Source: Clostridium sp. CAG:413 | GTDB lineage: Bacteria; Bacillota; Clostridia; Oscillospirales; Acutalibacteraceae | Length of the DNA stretch: 30,714 bases | NCBI GenBank assembly: GCA_000431775.1 | Contig: FR888230.1 | Span: 1 to 30,714, forward strand | Direction: 5' to 3' | Shown here: positions 9,439-17,351 of the stretch, one piece after another | Numbering within the stretch: the first letter of the stretch is position 1 | Layout: every line of letters starts with the position of its first letter | The notes under the pieces: generated by a model | The model's database searches: none | Seen by the model: the letters and a program-made list of their open reading frames with translations, nothing else | What the model was told of the DNA's origin: nothing | Position numbers and translations under genes: made by a program

Positions 9439-10797
9439 ATGTCAAATATAATCGTTGCCGGTGCGGGTCACGGCGGAGTTGTGGCGGCCATGAAGCTCGC
9501 ACAGCAGGGTCACAGCGTCACCGTTTATGAAAAGAGCAGCTATGAGCGGCTCGGGCTGCCGCACAAGGACACCTTTGACGAGAGCGCAATGGAATTTGCG
9601 GGGCTTGAGGTGCCCGAGAGCTGGCGCGCGCCCAACAACATAATCACTATAGTTCCTCTTGACAGCGAGGTCGCGCCCCTCACCCTGCCTGAGGATAAAA
9701 ACGCCCGCTCGCTGATAGTCGAGCGCAAGGAGCTGATAAGGCATCTGATATCCCTTGCCGAGGAGGCGGGGGTCAGCTTCGTCTACGGCGAGGAGGTGCT
9801 CGCGCCCGTGATGCTCGGCAGCAGAGTCGGCGGCATAGTCACCTCGGGAGGCGTGCGCTACTGCGACCTTGTGATAGACGCCTGCGGGGTTCATTCGCCG
9901 CTGCGCCGCGCAATGCCGGAATTCACCCGCGTTCAGAATGAGCCGGGCGAATTCGACGTGCTGCACACCTACAGAGCTTATTACGAAAAGGTTGAGGGCG
10001 AGCAGGAGCCTGCGACCCGCTATAACATAATCCTCAAGAATGACGGCACGGTCGGTATGTCGTGGCTGATAACCGAGGAGGACGCGGTCGACGTGCTGAT
10101 AGCCCGCTTCCGAGACACGGATCTGAGCGGCTTCTGCGAGCCGCTGAATGAGCTTTATGAGCAATACGGTCATATGGGCAAAAAACTGCTTCGGGGCGGG
10201 CTGATAACCGATATCCCCGTACGCCAGCCGCTCGCGGTCTTTGTCGCCGACGGCTACGCAGCAGTGGGCGACAGCGCCTTTATGACCTACGCCGTCAAAG
10301 GCTCAGGCATAGCATATTCGCTCATGGCTGGCACTCTGTTTGCAAATGCGCTCGAGCAGGACGAGGACTGCCTCTTTAACTGCGACACCCTTTGGGAATA
10401 CGAAAAAGCGTTCTTCAGGCAGATAGGCTTCGACGCCTGCCGCACGGCGCTGATGAAAAATCTGCTGCCCTACCTCACCGCAAAGGAGGTCAGCGACCTC
10501 TTCGCCGCCAAGGTCATCACGACCGAGGATCTCGCGGAGCTTAACTCCGGCTCCCTCGGCTCGCTGCTTAATTCGCAGATGATATCCAAGGTCAAGGAGA
10601 AGCTGCGCCAGCTTAAAGGTATGCCCGAGCTTCGCAAAAAGCTGCTCGACATGGTGGTGTGGTTCGGCAAGCTGACGATAATCGAGCCGTTCTTCCCCTC
10701 AAAATACGACCGTGACGGCGTTGCGAAGTGGGCGGAGCGCTACAACGAATTCTTTGAAGCCATCAAATACCATCCCGCAGAGGCCGAGAGCGAATAA
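9439..10797 (+). CDS. FAD-dependent oxidoreductase (geranylgeranyl reductase/monooxygenase-like fold)
   Basis: A 452-residue flavoprotein. The N-terminal dinucleotide-binding motif is AGAGHGGVVAAMKL (residues 7-20), followed by an acidic strand end (VYEKS) as in FAD binders. A second FAD motif, GYAAVGDSAFMTYAVKGSGI, is near 275-295, as in GR2-family flavoproteins. A predicted helical C-terminal extension of about 120 residues has no assignment. It follows the Gfo/Idh/MocA gene by 40 nt, with GGAGATGAGATA before its ATG, so the two are probably cotranscribed and may act on the same substrate class. Reaction and substrate are not known. Bacterial FAD-NAD(P) dehydrogenase is the alternative description. 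Confidence 0.75.
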   Translation: MSNIIVAGAGHGGVVAAMKLAQQGHSVTVYEKSSYERLGLPHKDTFDESAMEFAGLEVPESWRAPNNIITIVPLDSEVAPLTLPEDKNARSLIVERKELIRHLISLAEEAGVSFVYGEEVLAPVMLGSRVGGIVTSGGVRYCDLVIDACGVHSPLRRAMPEFTRVQNEPGEFDVLHTYRAYYEKVEGEQEPATRYNIILKNDGTVGMSWLITEEDAVDVLIARFRDTDLSGFCEPLNELYEQYGHMGKKLLRGGLITDIPVRQPLAVFVADGYAAVGDSAFMTYAVKGSGIAYSLMAGTLFANALEQDEDCLFNCDTLWEYEKAFFRQIGFDACRTALMKNLLPYLTAKEVSDLFAAKVITTEDLAELNSGSLGSLLNSQMISKVKEKLRQLKGMPELRKKLLDMVVWFGKLTIIEPFFPSKYDRDGVAKWAERYNEFFEAIKYHPAEAESE

Positions 10798-10874
10798 CGG
10801 TCGTTTGCCCCGAGATTTGTTCAAAATCGCCGATTTTGCCGGCTGAAAAAAGTCGGCATTCGGCAAAACGGGGG

Positions 10875-10903
10875 TTGACAAGCAAAAAACGTGATAGTAT
10901 AAT
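10875..10903 (+). promoter_or_regulatory. Consensus promoter of the aromatic operon
   Basis: Perfect TTGACA (10875-10880), a 17-nt spacer and perfect TATAAT (10898-10903). An ideal promoter suits a unit controlled mainly by attenuation downstream. Confidence 0.9.
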
Positions 10904-10937
10904 GTTTCTATCAACAATGACGGAAGGAGATACGGAT

Positions 10938-11129
10938 ATGAGCCGCAAAGCAATGACCTTCGCTGCTGCCCACGCCGTCTCTCACTCTGCCCGTAGCTCC
11001 AAAGCTGCGTCCTTTGCCCTTATCGAAGCAGTGCGCTTTTTTGCGTACCGCTTTTTTTATTATTATTTTTACGGCTCGGTAGCTTTCTCTCCCGCACAGG
11101 GCGCATATGGCAAGGCGGCTATGGCATAA
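10938..11129 (+). CDS. Phe/Tyr-rich leader peptide of the aromatic operon
   Basis: A 63-codon frame starts at ATG 10938, seven nt after GAAGGAGA (10923-10930) and about 28 nt after the expected transcription start. Residues 34-45 (11037-11072) read FFAYRFFYYYFY, ten of twelve being Phe or Tyr; Phe50 and Tyr57 follow. Its TAA stop is 25 nt before a Rho-independent terminator and 134 nt before pheA. The arrangement matches a leader peptide whose translation senses charged tRNA-Phe and tRNA-Tyr, the two end products of the operon. Unlike classical leaders of roughly 15-30 residues, it is long, with an Ala/Ser-rich first half that has no evident role. No other function is suggested. Confidence 0.85.
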   Translation: MSRKAMTFAAAHAVSHSARSSKAASFALIEAVRFFAYRFFYYYFYGSVAFSPAQGAYGKAAMA

Positions 11130-11172
11130 CAGCAGGCTTTTAAATTGTCATTGGGCGGTTCTCCTGTCGGGG
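11090..11172 (+). promoter_or_regulatory. Candidate antiterminator pairing
   Basis: The segment 11090-11101 (TCCCG-c-ACAGGG) can pair with 11162-11172 (TCCTGTCGGGG) over 11 bp with one bulged C (11095) and two G-T wobbles. This uses the loop and both arms of the attenuator hairpin, so the two structures exclude each other. The pairing was found by eye, and its stability was not calculated. Confidence 0.5.
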
Positions 11173-11184
11173 AATCGCTTTTTT
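11155..11184 (+). terminator. Attenuator terminator before pheA
   Basis: GCGGTTCTCC (11155-11164) pairs with GGGGAATCGC (11169-11178) over 10 bp, including two G-T pairs, with loop TGTC and six T (11179-11184). It lies between the leader peptide stop and the pheA start, so it would stop transcription before the operon unless disrupted. Confidence 0.88.
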
Positions 11185-11263
11185 CTTTGCCTTGAGCGAT
11201 CCTCGCTTGATTGCTCCTGCAACGGATAATACTGAAAAACATGACCGCACGGAGGTGTCAGCA

Positions 11264-12382
11264 ATGAACGAACTTGAACTTTCCAGAAATGAAATCAGCC
11301 GCATTGACGCAGAGATGGCGAAGCTCTTTGAGGAGCGTATGCATCAGTGTGAGAACGTGGCGGCGTACAAAAAAGAGCACGGGCTTTCAGTGCGTGACTC
11401 CGCAAGAGAGGCGGAGCTTATCGACCGCTCAAGAACGCTTATCGAGAGCAAGGAGATAGAATCCTACTATGTCCGGTTCCTCAGAAGCACCATAGATCTC
11501 TCCTGCAAATATCAGTCAAAGCTGCTCGGCGGCATGAAGGTCGCCTACTGCGGCGACGAGGGCGCGTTTGCCTATATTGCGGCGCTGCGTATGTTCCCGG
11601 ATTCTCAGCTTATATCCTACCCCGACTTCACCAAGGCATACAGAGCCGTTGAGAACGGCGAATGCGACTGCACGGTGCTCCCGCTTGAGAACAGCTACGC
11701 GGGCGAGGTCGGCACGGTGATGGATCTTGTGTTCTCAGGCAGCCTCTTTGTCAATCAGGTCATTGATATGCCCGTCACTCACAGCCTTGTGGGGCTTGAG
11801 GGCGCATGCGTTGACACGATAAAGACCGTTATCAGCCACCCGCAGGCGCTCGCCCAGTGCGGCGGATATATCTCGCAGCACGGCTTCAAGACCGTCAGCG
11901 ACACGAATACGGCGCTCGCCGTGAAACACGTCAGGGAGGGCGGCGACCCGACCGTGGCGGCAGTTGCCTCGGCGGAGGCGGCGGAGATATTCGGGCTTAA
12001 AACGATAGTCGAGCGGATAAACGACAACCCCAACAACACCACCCGCTTCGCCGCATTCTCAAGGGCGCAGAATTCACCCGCAGCGGCGGCAAAGAGAGAG
12101 GATGAGAGCTTCATCCTTGTATTCACGGTTCAGAATGAGGCGGGTTCGCTCGCAAAGACGCTGAATATCATCGGCGCTCACGGCTTCAATATGCGCTCGC
12201 TCAGAAGCCGCCCGATGAAGGATCTGCAATGGAATTATTTCTTCTATATCGAAGCCGAGGGCAATGTGAATACCGAGAACGGCAAAGATATGCTGCGCGA
12301 GCTTTCGGCTATCTGCGCCAAACTGAAGCTCGTGGGCACTTATTACTCAAAACTAAGCACTCAGGACGGTGATAAACAATGA
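11264..12382 (+). CDS. pheA: Bifunctional chorismate mutase / prephenate dehydratase
   Basis: Converts chorismate to prephenate and then to phenylpyruvate, the committed phenylalanine steps, in the cytoplasm. In 372 aa it carries an AroQ-type chorismate mutase domain (about 1-85), a prephenate dehydratase domain (about 91-268) ending in the catalytic motif NNTTRF (Thr259-Thr260-Arg261-Phe262), and a C-terminal ACT domain (about 283-365) for phenylalanine feedback. In the ACT domain the GALAKTL motif reads GSLAKTL and the ESRP motif reads RSRP, with arginine in place of glutamate. The ATG at 11264 follows GGAGGTG (11251-11257) by 6 nt. It is the first structural gene after the attenuator, and its TGA overlaps the aroB ATG. 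Confidence 0.93.
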   Translation: MNELELSRNEISRIDAEMAKLFEERMHQCENVAAYKKEHGLSVRDSAREAELIDRSRTLIESKEIESYYVRFLRSTIDLSCKYQSKLLGGMKVAYCGDEGAFAYIAALRMFPDSQLISYPDFTKAYRAVENGECDCTVLPLENSYAGEVGTVMDLVFSGSLFVNQVIDMPVTHSLVGLEGACVDTIKTVISHPQALAQCGGYISQHGFKTVSDTNTALAVKHVREGGDPTVAAVASAEAAEIFGLKTIVERINDNPNNTTRFAAFSRAQNSPAAAAKREDESFILVFTVQNEAGSLAKTLNIIGAHGFNMRSLRSRPMKDLQWNYFFYIEAEGNVNTENGKDMLRELSAICAKLKLVGTYYSKLSTQDGDKQ

Positions 12383-13386
12383 TAATACCCGTTAAAACAG
12401 AGCAGGGCAGCTATGATATAGTCCTTGAGCGCGGCGCGCTCGACAAAGTCGGCGAGCTGCTTGACCTTGACCGCAGGGTGCTTGTCGTGACCGACAGCGG
12501 CGTGCCCATAAAATACGCAAGGAGCGTTGCAAAGCAGTGTAAGGAGTCAAAGCTGCTGCTCATAAAGAGCGGCGAAGCGAGCAAATGCTTCCGCTCGCTT
12601 GAGGGCGTGCTCTCCGCAATGCTGAATTTCTCCCTCACCCGCGGCGATTGCATTGTGGCGGTCGGCGGCGGAGTTGTCGGCGACCTCAGCGGCTTCGCGG
12701 CCTCCTGCTATATGAGGGGCATAGATTTTTATAATATCCCGACCACCCTGCTCTCGCAGGTCGATTCCTCGATAGGCGGCAAGACCGCTATTGACTTCGG
12801 CAAGGTCAAGAATGCCGTCGGCGCATTTTATCAACCAAAGAAGGTCGTTATCGACCCGGACGTGCTGTCCACCCTTGACGACCGTCAGCTCCATGCGGGG
12901 CTTGCCGAGGCGATAAAAATGGCGGCGACGAGCGACAAGGAGCTGTTTGAGCTTATCGCAAAGAGTGAAAACATCCGCGGCGATATAGTCGAGGTCATAC
13001 GCCGCTCGCTGATGATAAAAAAAGATGTTGTCGAACAGGATCCCAAGGAGAGCGGCCTGCGCCGAGTGCTGAATTTCGGTCACACGGTCGGCCACGCCAT
13101 AGAGAGCCTTGAGAGCGGCAAGCTGCTGCACGGCGAATGCGTTGCGCTCGGAATGCTGCCGATGTGCAGTGAAGAGGTCAGAGCAAGGCTGCTGCCCGTG
13201 CTTGAGAAATACTCTCTCCCCACCAAGTCGGCAATCGCCCCCGAGAGGATGGCGTCGCTCATCGGCCACGACAAAAAGGTGCAGGGCGGCTGCGTGAACG
13301 CCGTCACGGTGAACGAGATCGGCTCATTTGAATTCGTTAAAATGAGCGCCGACGAAATTATCGAAAAAACGGAGTGCTTAAGATGA
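12379..13386 (+). CDS. aroB: 3-dehydroquinate synthase
   Basis: Second shikimate step: DAHP to 3-dehydroquinate, NAD- and metal-dependent. The 335 aa are slightly short for the family (about 350-360). Visible signatures are VAVGGGVVGDLSGFAAS (NAD-binding, about 94-109), PTTLLSQVDSSIGGKTAID (substrate site), LAEAIK and the metal-binding LNFGHTVGHAIE with HGE further on. The start overlaps the pheA stop as ATGA, implying translational coupling. The end overlaps aroC in the same way. Confidence 0.96.
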   Translation: MIIPVKTEQGSYDIVLERGALDKVGELLDLDRRVLVVTDSGVPIKYARSVAKQCKESKLLLIKSGEASKCFRSLEGVLSAMLNFSLTRGDCIVAVGGGVVGDLSGFAASCYMRGIDFYNIPTTLLSQVDSSIGGKTAIDFGKVKNAVGAFYQPKKVVIDPDVLSTLDDRQLHAGLAEAIKMAATSDKELFELIAKSENIRGDIVEVIRRSLMIKKDVVEQDPKESGLRRVLNFGHTVGHAIESLESGKLLHGECVALGMLPMCSEEVRARLLPVLEKYSLPTKSAIAPERMASLIGHDKKVQGGCVNAVTVNEIGSFEFVKMSADEIIEKTECLR

Positions 13387-14492
13387 AAAACTCATTCGGC
13401 AGCAGCGTTTGCGTAACGCTCTTCGGCGAGAGCCACGGCTCGGCGGTAGGCGCCGTAGTCGACGGCCTTGCCCCCGGTCTCCCCGTAAAAAATGAAAATA
13501 TAGAGCGGCTGCTCGCCCGCCGCCGTCCCTCGAGTCTGACCGACACGGCAAGGCGCGAGAGCGACCGTTTCGAGATACTCAGCGGCGTTTTCGGCGGCAG
13601 GACTACGGGCACACCGCTGTGCATAGTCATCCCAAACGAAAACACCCGCAGCGGCGACTATCAATACGGCGCCGCACGCCCGTCCCATGCGGATTATGCG
13701 GCGTTTTGCAAATATCACGGCTTTGAGGATTATCGGGGCGGCGGCCACTTCTCAGGCAGAGTGACGGCTGCGCTCGTAGCCGTCGGCGGCATACTCCTGC
13801 CCGCCCTTGAGAGCCTCGGCATCACCGTCGGCACTCATATTCTCAGCTGCGGCGGCGTAAACGACAGGGATTTTGACGATATCGGGGCCGATATTGCGCT
13901 CCTCGGCGGCAAGACCTTCCCCGTGCTCGACGATGAGCGCGGCAAGGAGATGGCCGAGCGCATCCTCAAGGCGAGAGAGGCACTCGACAGCGTCGGCGGC
14001 GTCACTCAGACTGCGGTCTGCGGCGTGCCCGGCGGGGTCGGCGAGCCTTGGTTTGACAGCGTTGAGGGTCTGCTCTCCCACGCGCTTTTCAGCCTGGGCG
14101 GCGTCAAGGGCGTTGAATTCGGGCTAGGCTTCGGTTTTGCCGACAGGCGCGGCAGCGAATGCAACGACGCTATGCGGATCGAGGGCGGCTCGCCCGTCAC
14201 CGTCACCAACAACAACGGCGGTATAAACGGCGGTATCACAAACGGTATGCCGATATTATTCCAATGCGCCGTCAAGCCCACACCCTCCATCGCCCGTGAG
14301 CAGCAGACGGTCGATTTTATCAAAAGCGAAAATACGCCAATAAATATAAAAGGCAGGCACGACCCGGCGATAATCCGCCGAATCTGCCCCGTTATCGACA
14401 GCGTGACAGCGATAGTCCTCTGCGACCTGCTCGCCCAGCGCTTCGGCACGGACTCGCTCGTTAAGGGGGTGCCCTCATGCTTTACGGATTGA
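13383..14492 (+). CDS. aroC: Chorismate synthase
   Basis: Last step of the common pathway: EPSP to chorismate, needing reduced FMN. It has 369 aa. GESHGSAVG (15-23) is the first signature, RGGGHFSGRVT stands where many homologues have GGGRSSARET, and GRHDPAI is near the C-terminus. The substitution of HFSG for RSSA in the second motif is an odd feature, but the overall fold signature is intact. The ATG at 13383 overlaps the aroB TGA by 4 nt. The 3' end overlaps aroE-aroK by 16 nt. Confidence 0.94.
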   Translation: MKNSFGSSVCVTLFGESHGSAVGAVVDGLAPGLPVKNENIERLLARRRPSSLTDTARRESDRFEILSGVFGGRTTGTPLCIVIPNENTRSGDYQYGAARPSHADYAAFCKYHGFEDYRGGGHFSGRVTAALVAVGGILLPALESLGITVGTHILSCGGVNDRDFDDIGADIALLGGKTFPVLDDERGKEMAERILKAREALDSVGGVTQTAVCGVPGGVGEPWFDSVEGLLSHALFSLGGVKGVEFGLGFGFADRRGSECNDAMRIEGGSPVTVTNNNGGINGGITNGMPILFQCAVKPTPSIAREQQTVDFIKSENTPINIKGRHDPAIIRRICPVIDSVTAIVLCDLLAQRFGTDSLVKGVPSCFTD

Positions 14493-15715
14493 TAGGCGAG
14501 AAGCTCGGGCACAGCTACTCCTGCGAGATACACGAAAAAATAGCCGATTATCACTACGAATTGCGTGAAATACCGCGTGATGAGCTTGCGGATTTCTTCG
14601 CAAAGCGCGATTTCAAAGGCATAAACGTAACAATTCCCTATAAAGAAGCCGTCATGCCGCTGCTCGACGAGATATCAGACACGGCGAAGGCGGTCGGGGC
14701 GGTGAACACCGTTGTCAACCGCGGCGGCAGGCTTTACGGCTACAATACCGACCTTGCCGGCATGACTGCGATGCTGCGCCGAGCGGGCATCGACCCGAGT
14801 GGCAAAAAGGCGCTCGTCCTCGGCACGGGCGGCACCTCAAAAACGGCGAGAGCCGTGCTTAAAAGCCTCGGTGCGGCGAGCATTACCCTTGTCTCCCGAA
14901 GCGGCAGAGAGGGCGGCGTGACCTATGACGAAGCCGCCGTGAAATGCGCCGACGCCGAGATAATAATCAACACCACCCCCGTCGGGATGTATCCGAATAT
15001 CGGGGCGAAGCCGATAGATATTTCGCTTTTCCCCCGTCTGTGCGGCGTGGCGGACGCGATATATAATCCCCTGCGCTCCGAGCTTATATCCGACGCCGCC
15101 GAGCGCGGGATCCCTTGCAGCGGCGGGCTTTATATGCTGGCAGCTCAGGCTGTATACGCCCGCGCGCTCTTCCTCGGCGAGGAGGCTGACGAATCCCTCA
15201 TCGGCAAGGCATATCTCGGCACTAAGCTGCAAAAGCAAAATATCGTGCTCATCGGTATGCCGTCCTCGGGCAAATCCACCGTCGGCGGGCTGCTCGCCGA
15301 AAGCGAGGGCAGGGAATTCATTGACACCGACCTCCTTATCGCCGAGCGGGCGGGCAAAAGCATCCCCGAGATATTTGCCGCCGAGGGCGAGAGCGGCTTC
15401 CGCAAGCTCGAATCCGAGGTCATCGCCGATGTGGCGGCAAAGAGCGGCTGCGTTATCGCAACGGGCGGCGGCTCGGTGCTGAACCCCGCAAACGTCCGCA
15501 AATTAAAGCAAAACGGTGTGCTCGTATTTCTCGACAGGCGCCCCGAGCTGCTTTGCGGCACGGCGGACAGACCCCTATCCCAAAACAGCGAAGCAATGGC
15601 TCGCCTCTATGAGCAGCGATACCCGATATACACCGCGTCGGCCGATATCACGGTCGACTCAAACGGCACGGTCGGCGAGGCGGCGGAGCTGATAAAAAAG
15701 GAGCTGCAAAAATGA
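14477..15715 (+). CDS. aroE-aroK: Shikimate dehydrogenase - shikimate kinase fusion
   Basis: Two consecutive pathway enzymes in one chain of 412 aa. Residues 1 to about 250 are shikimate dehydrogenase: LGHSYS, NVTIPYKE (Lys56), GYNTDLAGM (Asp92) and the NADP-binding GTGGTSKTA (116-124). Residues from about 254 are shikimate kinase: Walker A GMPSSGKST (from residue 260), DTDLLIAERAGKSIPEIF, FRKLESEV, the ATGGGS substrate loop and the DRPL lid region. The linker LGTKLQKQN is short. The fusion channels dehydroshikimate to shikimate-3-phosphate in one polypeptide. Domains of each are full length. The ATG at 14477 lies inside the end of aroC and has AAGGGGGT upstream. Confidence 0.94.
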   Translation: MLYGLIGEKLGHSYSCEIHEKIADYHYELREIPRDELADFFAKRDFKGINVTIPYKEAVMPLLDEISDTAKAVGAVNTVVNRGGRLYGYNTDLAGMTAMLRRAGIDPSGKKALVLGTGGTSKTARAVLKSLGAASITLVSRSGREGGVTYDEAAVKCADAEIIINTTPVGMYPNIGAKPIDISLFPRLCGVADAIYNPLRSELISDAAERGIPCSGGLYMLAAQAVYARALFLGEEADESLIGKAYLGTKLQKQNIVLIGMPSSGKSTVGGLLAESEGREFIDTDLLIAERAGKSIPEIFAAEGESGFRKLESEVIADVAAKSGCVIATGGGSVLNPANVRKLKQNGVLVFLDRRPELLCGTADRPLSQNSEAMARLYEQRYPIYTASADITVDSNGTVGEAAELIKKELQK

Positions 15716-16155
15716 AATTTTTAATTCTCAACGGGCCGAATATCAACATTCTCGGCATCCGTGAGCCTGATATATACGGCAGGCAGACCTACGACGACCT
15801 CGTAAAGCTCATCAAACGCCACGCCGAGGAGCTGGGCGTTGAGGTCGAATTCGTTCAATCCAACCACGAGGGCGATTTGGTCGACGCCATACAAAACGCA
15901 TATTTCTCCCATACGGACGGCATCGTCTTCAACCCCGCCGCCTACACCCACACGAGCGTCGCCATTGCGGACGCGGTCAAGGGTGTCGGCATCCCGACCG
16001 TCGAAGTGCATATCTCCGACGTGTCGAAGCGCGAGAGCTTCCGTCAGGTCAGCTATATTTCCGCGGCGGCGGTCAAAACCATTGCGGGTCAGGGGCTTGA
16101 CGGCTACAATCAGGCGCTCGATTTCCTTGCCGATCTTGTGAGGAACAAAAAATGA
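15712..16155 (+). CDS. aroQ: Type II 3-dehydroquinate dehydratase
   Basis: Third shikimate step: 3-dehydroquinate to 3-dehydroshikimate, the dodecameric type II enzyme. At 147 aa it is standard size. LNGPNINILGIREPDIYG places the catalytic Tyr at 22, FNPAAYTHTSVAI is the central active-site stretch, and VEVHISD has the catalytic His100. It overlaps the aroE-aroK stop and the aroA start by ATGA, so it is translated within a tightly coupled chain. Confidence 0.96.
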   Translation: MKFLILNGPNINILGIREPDIYGRQTYDDLVKLIKRHAEELGVEVEFVQSNHEGDLVDAIQNAYFSHTDGIVFNPAAYTHTSVAIADAVKGVGIPTVEVHISDVSKRESFRQVSYISAAAVKTIAGQGLDGYNQALDFLADLVRNKK

Positions 16156-17351
16156 AAGTAAATATTTCCCCGAGCAGGGCGCACGGGCGGGTCAACGCTC
16201 CCCCATCCAAGAGCTTTGCTCACAGAATGATGATATGCGCCGCGCTTGCGGGCGGCACAAGCGTTATCGACGGCGTCGCCGAGAGCGAGGATATGCTCGC
16301 AACGCTCGACTGCATCAGAGCCATGGGAGCCGAATGCAGCCTCAGCGGTCAAAAGCTGACCGTCACGGGCATTGCGGGGCGCTTCGGCGGCAAACCCGAA
16401 TTCCCCTGCCGTGAGAGCGGCAGCACTCTGCGATTTCTGCTCCCCGTCGCATTGACGGCGGGCTGCGGCGGCACTTTCACGGGCACAGAGCGGCTCATGG
16501 AGCGAGGCATAGGCGTTCATGAAATACTTTTTGCCGAAAAAGGAATTACGGTAAATAAAAACGGCGGCATCACCGTCGGCGGCGCTCTTACTCCCGGCGA
16601 ATATACACTGCCGGGCAATGTGAGCAGCCAATTCGTCAGCGGATTGCTCTTCGCTCTGCCGCTCCTCGGCGGCGACAGCACCGTGCGCGTGCTCCCGCCC
16701 GTTGAGAGCAGAGCTTACATAGATATAACGGCGGCGGTCGAGGCTCGGTTCGGCGTGACGATAGCCGAGAGCGAGCCGAATGTTTTCACCGTCAAGGGCG
16801 GTCAAAAATTCAAGGCAACAAACGCAGCGGTCGAGGGCGACTGGTCAAGCGCGGCCTTCCTGCTTGCGCTGAATCACCTCGGCGGCAGCGTTGAGGTCAG
16901 CGGGCTGAATCCCCTCAGCCTGCAAGGCGACAGAGTCTGCGCCGAGCTGCTCGACAGGCTCGAATCCCCGGGCGCTCAGATAGACGTTTCCGCCTGCCCG
17001 GATCTGGCGCCGATACTTTTTGCCGTTGCGGCGGCGAAGCACGGGGCGCATTTCACGGGCACGGCAAGGCTCAAGATCAAGGAGAGCGACCGCGCGGCGG
17101 TCATGGCTCGGGAGCTTGCGAAATTCGACATAAGCTCCGATATCCGTGAGAATGAAGCGTTCATCTCTGGCGGGCTGTCAGCCCCGAATGCCGAGCTTTG
17201 CGGCCACAACGATCACCGCATCGTCATGGCGCTCTCGGTGCTCCTGAGCATGACGGGCGGCGTTATCGACGGCGCCGAGGCTATCCGCAAGAGCTACCCC
17301 GACTTCTTCAACACCCTTGCCGCCCTCGGAACGGAGGTCAAAGTCATATGA
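16152..17351 (+). CDS. aroA: 3-phosphoshikimate 1-carboxyvinyltransferase (EPSP synthase)
   Basis: Transfers enolpyruvyl from PEP to shikimate-3-phosphate. It has 399 aa, toward the short end of the family. The N-terminal PPSKSFAHR carries the PEP/S3P-binding lysine, CRESGSTLRFL is the first signature region, and LKIKESDRAAVMA followed by CGHNDHRIVMAL forms the second. The residue usually examined for glyphosate class lies in the LPVALTAGCGGTFTGTERL region; the class cannot be assigned reliably by eye. It overlaps both neighbours by ATGA. Confidence 0.95.
   Translation: MKVNISPSRAHGRVNAPPSKSFAHRMMICAALAGGTSVIDGVAESEDMLATLDCIRAMGAECSLSGQKLTVTGIAGRFGGKPEFPCRESGSTLRFLLPVALTAGCGGTFTGTERLMERGIGVHEILFAEKGITVNKNGGITVGGALTPGEYTLPGNVSSQFVSGLLFALPLLGGDSTVRVLPPVESRAYIDITAAVEARFGVTIAESEPNVFTVKGGQKFKATNAAVEGDWSSAAFLLALNHLGGSVEVSGLNPLSLQGDRVCAELLDRLESPGAQIDVSACPDLAPILFAVAAAKHGAHFTGTARLKIKESDRAAVMARELAKFDISSDIRENEAFISGGLSAPNAELCGHNDHRIVMALSVLLSMTGGVIDGAEAIRKSYPDFFNTLAALGTEVKVI

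Noticed and set aside
9442..10173. Antisense frame of 243 codons inside the FAD oxidoreductase gene
   Set aside because: Shadow frame; there is no ribosome site and the sense product has clear FAD motifs.
10834..10868. TTTTGCCG/CGGCAAAA hairpin after the FAD oxidoreductase gene
   Set aside because: It could be a terminator, but no T run follows the stem, so it is not reported as one.
11001..11042. Hairpin (AAAGC-T-GCGT with GTGCGCTTT) followed by T run inside the leader peptide
   Set aside because: It could be a pause hairpin or early terminator, but it has a 20-nt loop, a bulge and two wobbles, so the support is weak.
12547..13269. Antisense frame of 240 codons inside aroB
   Set aside because: Shadow frame; the aroB motifs are on the other strand.
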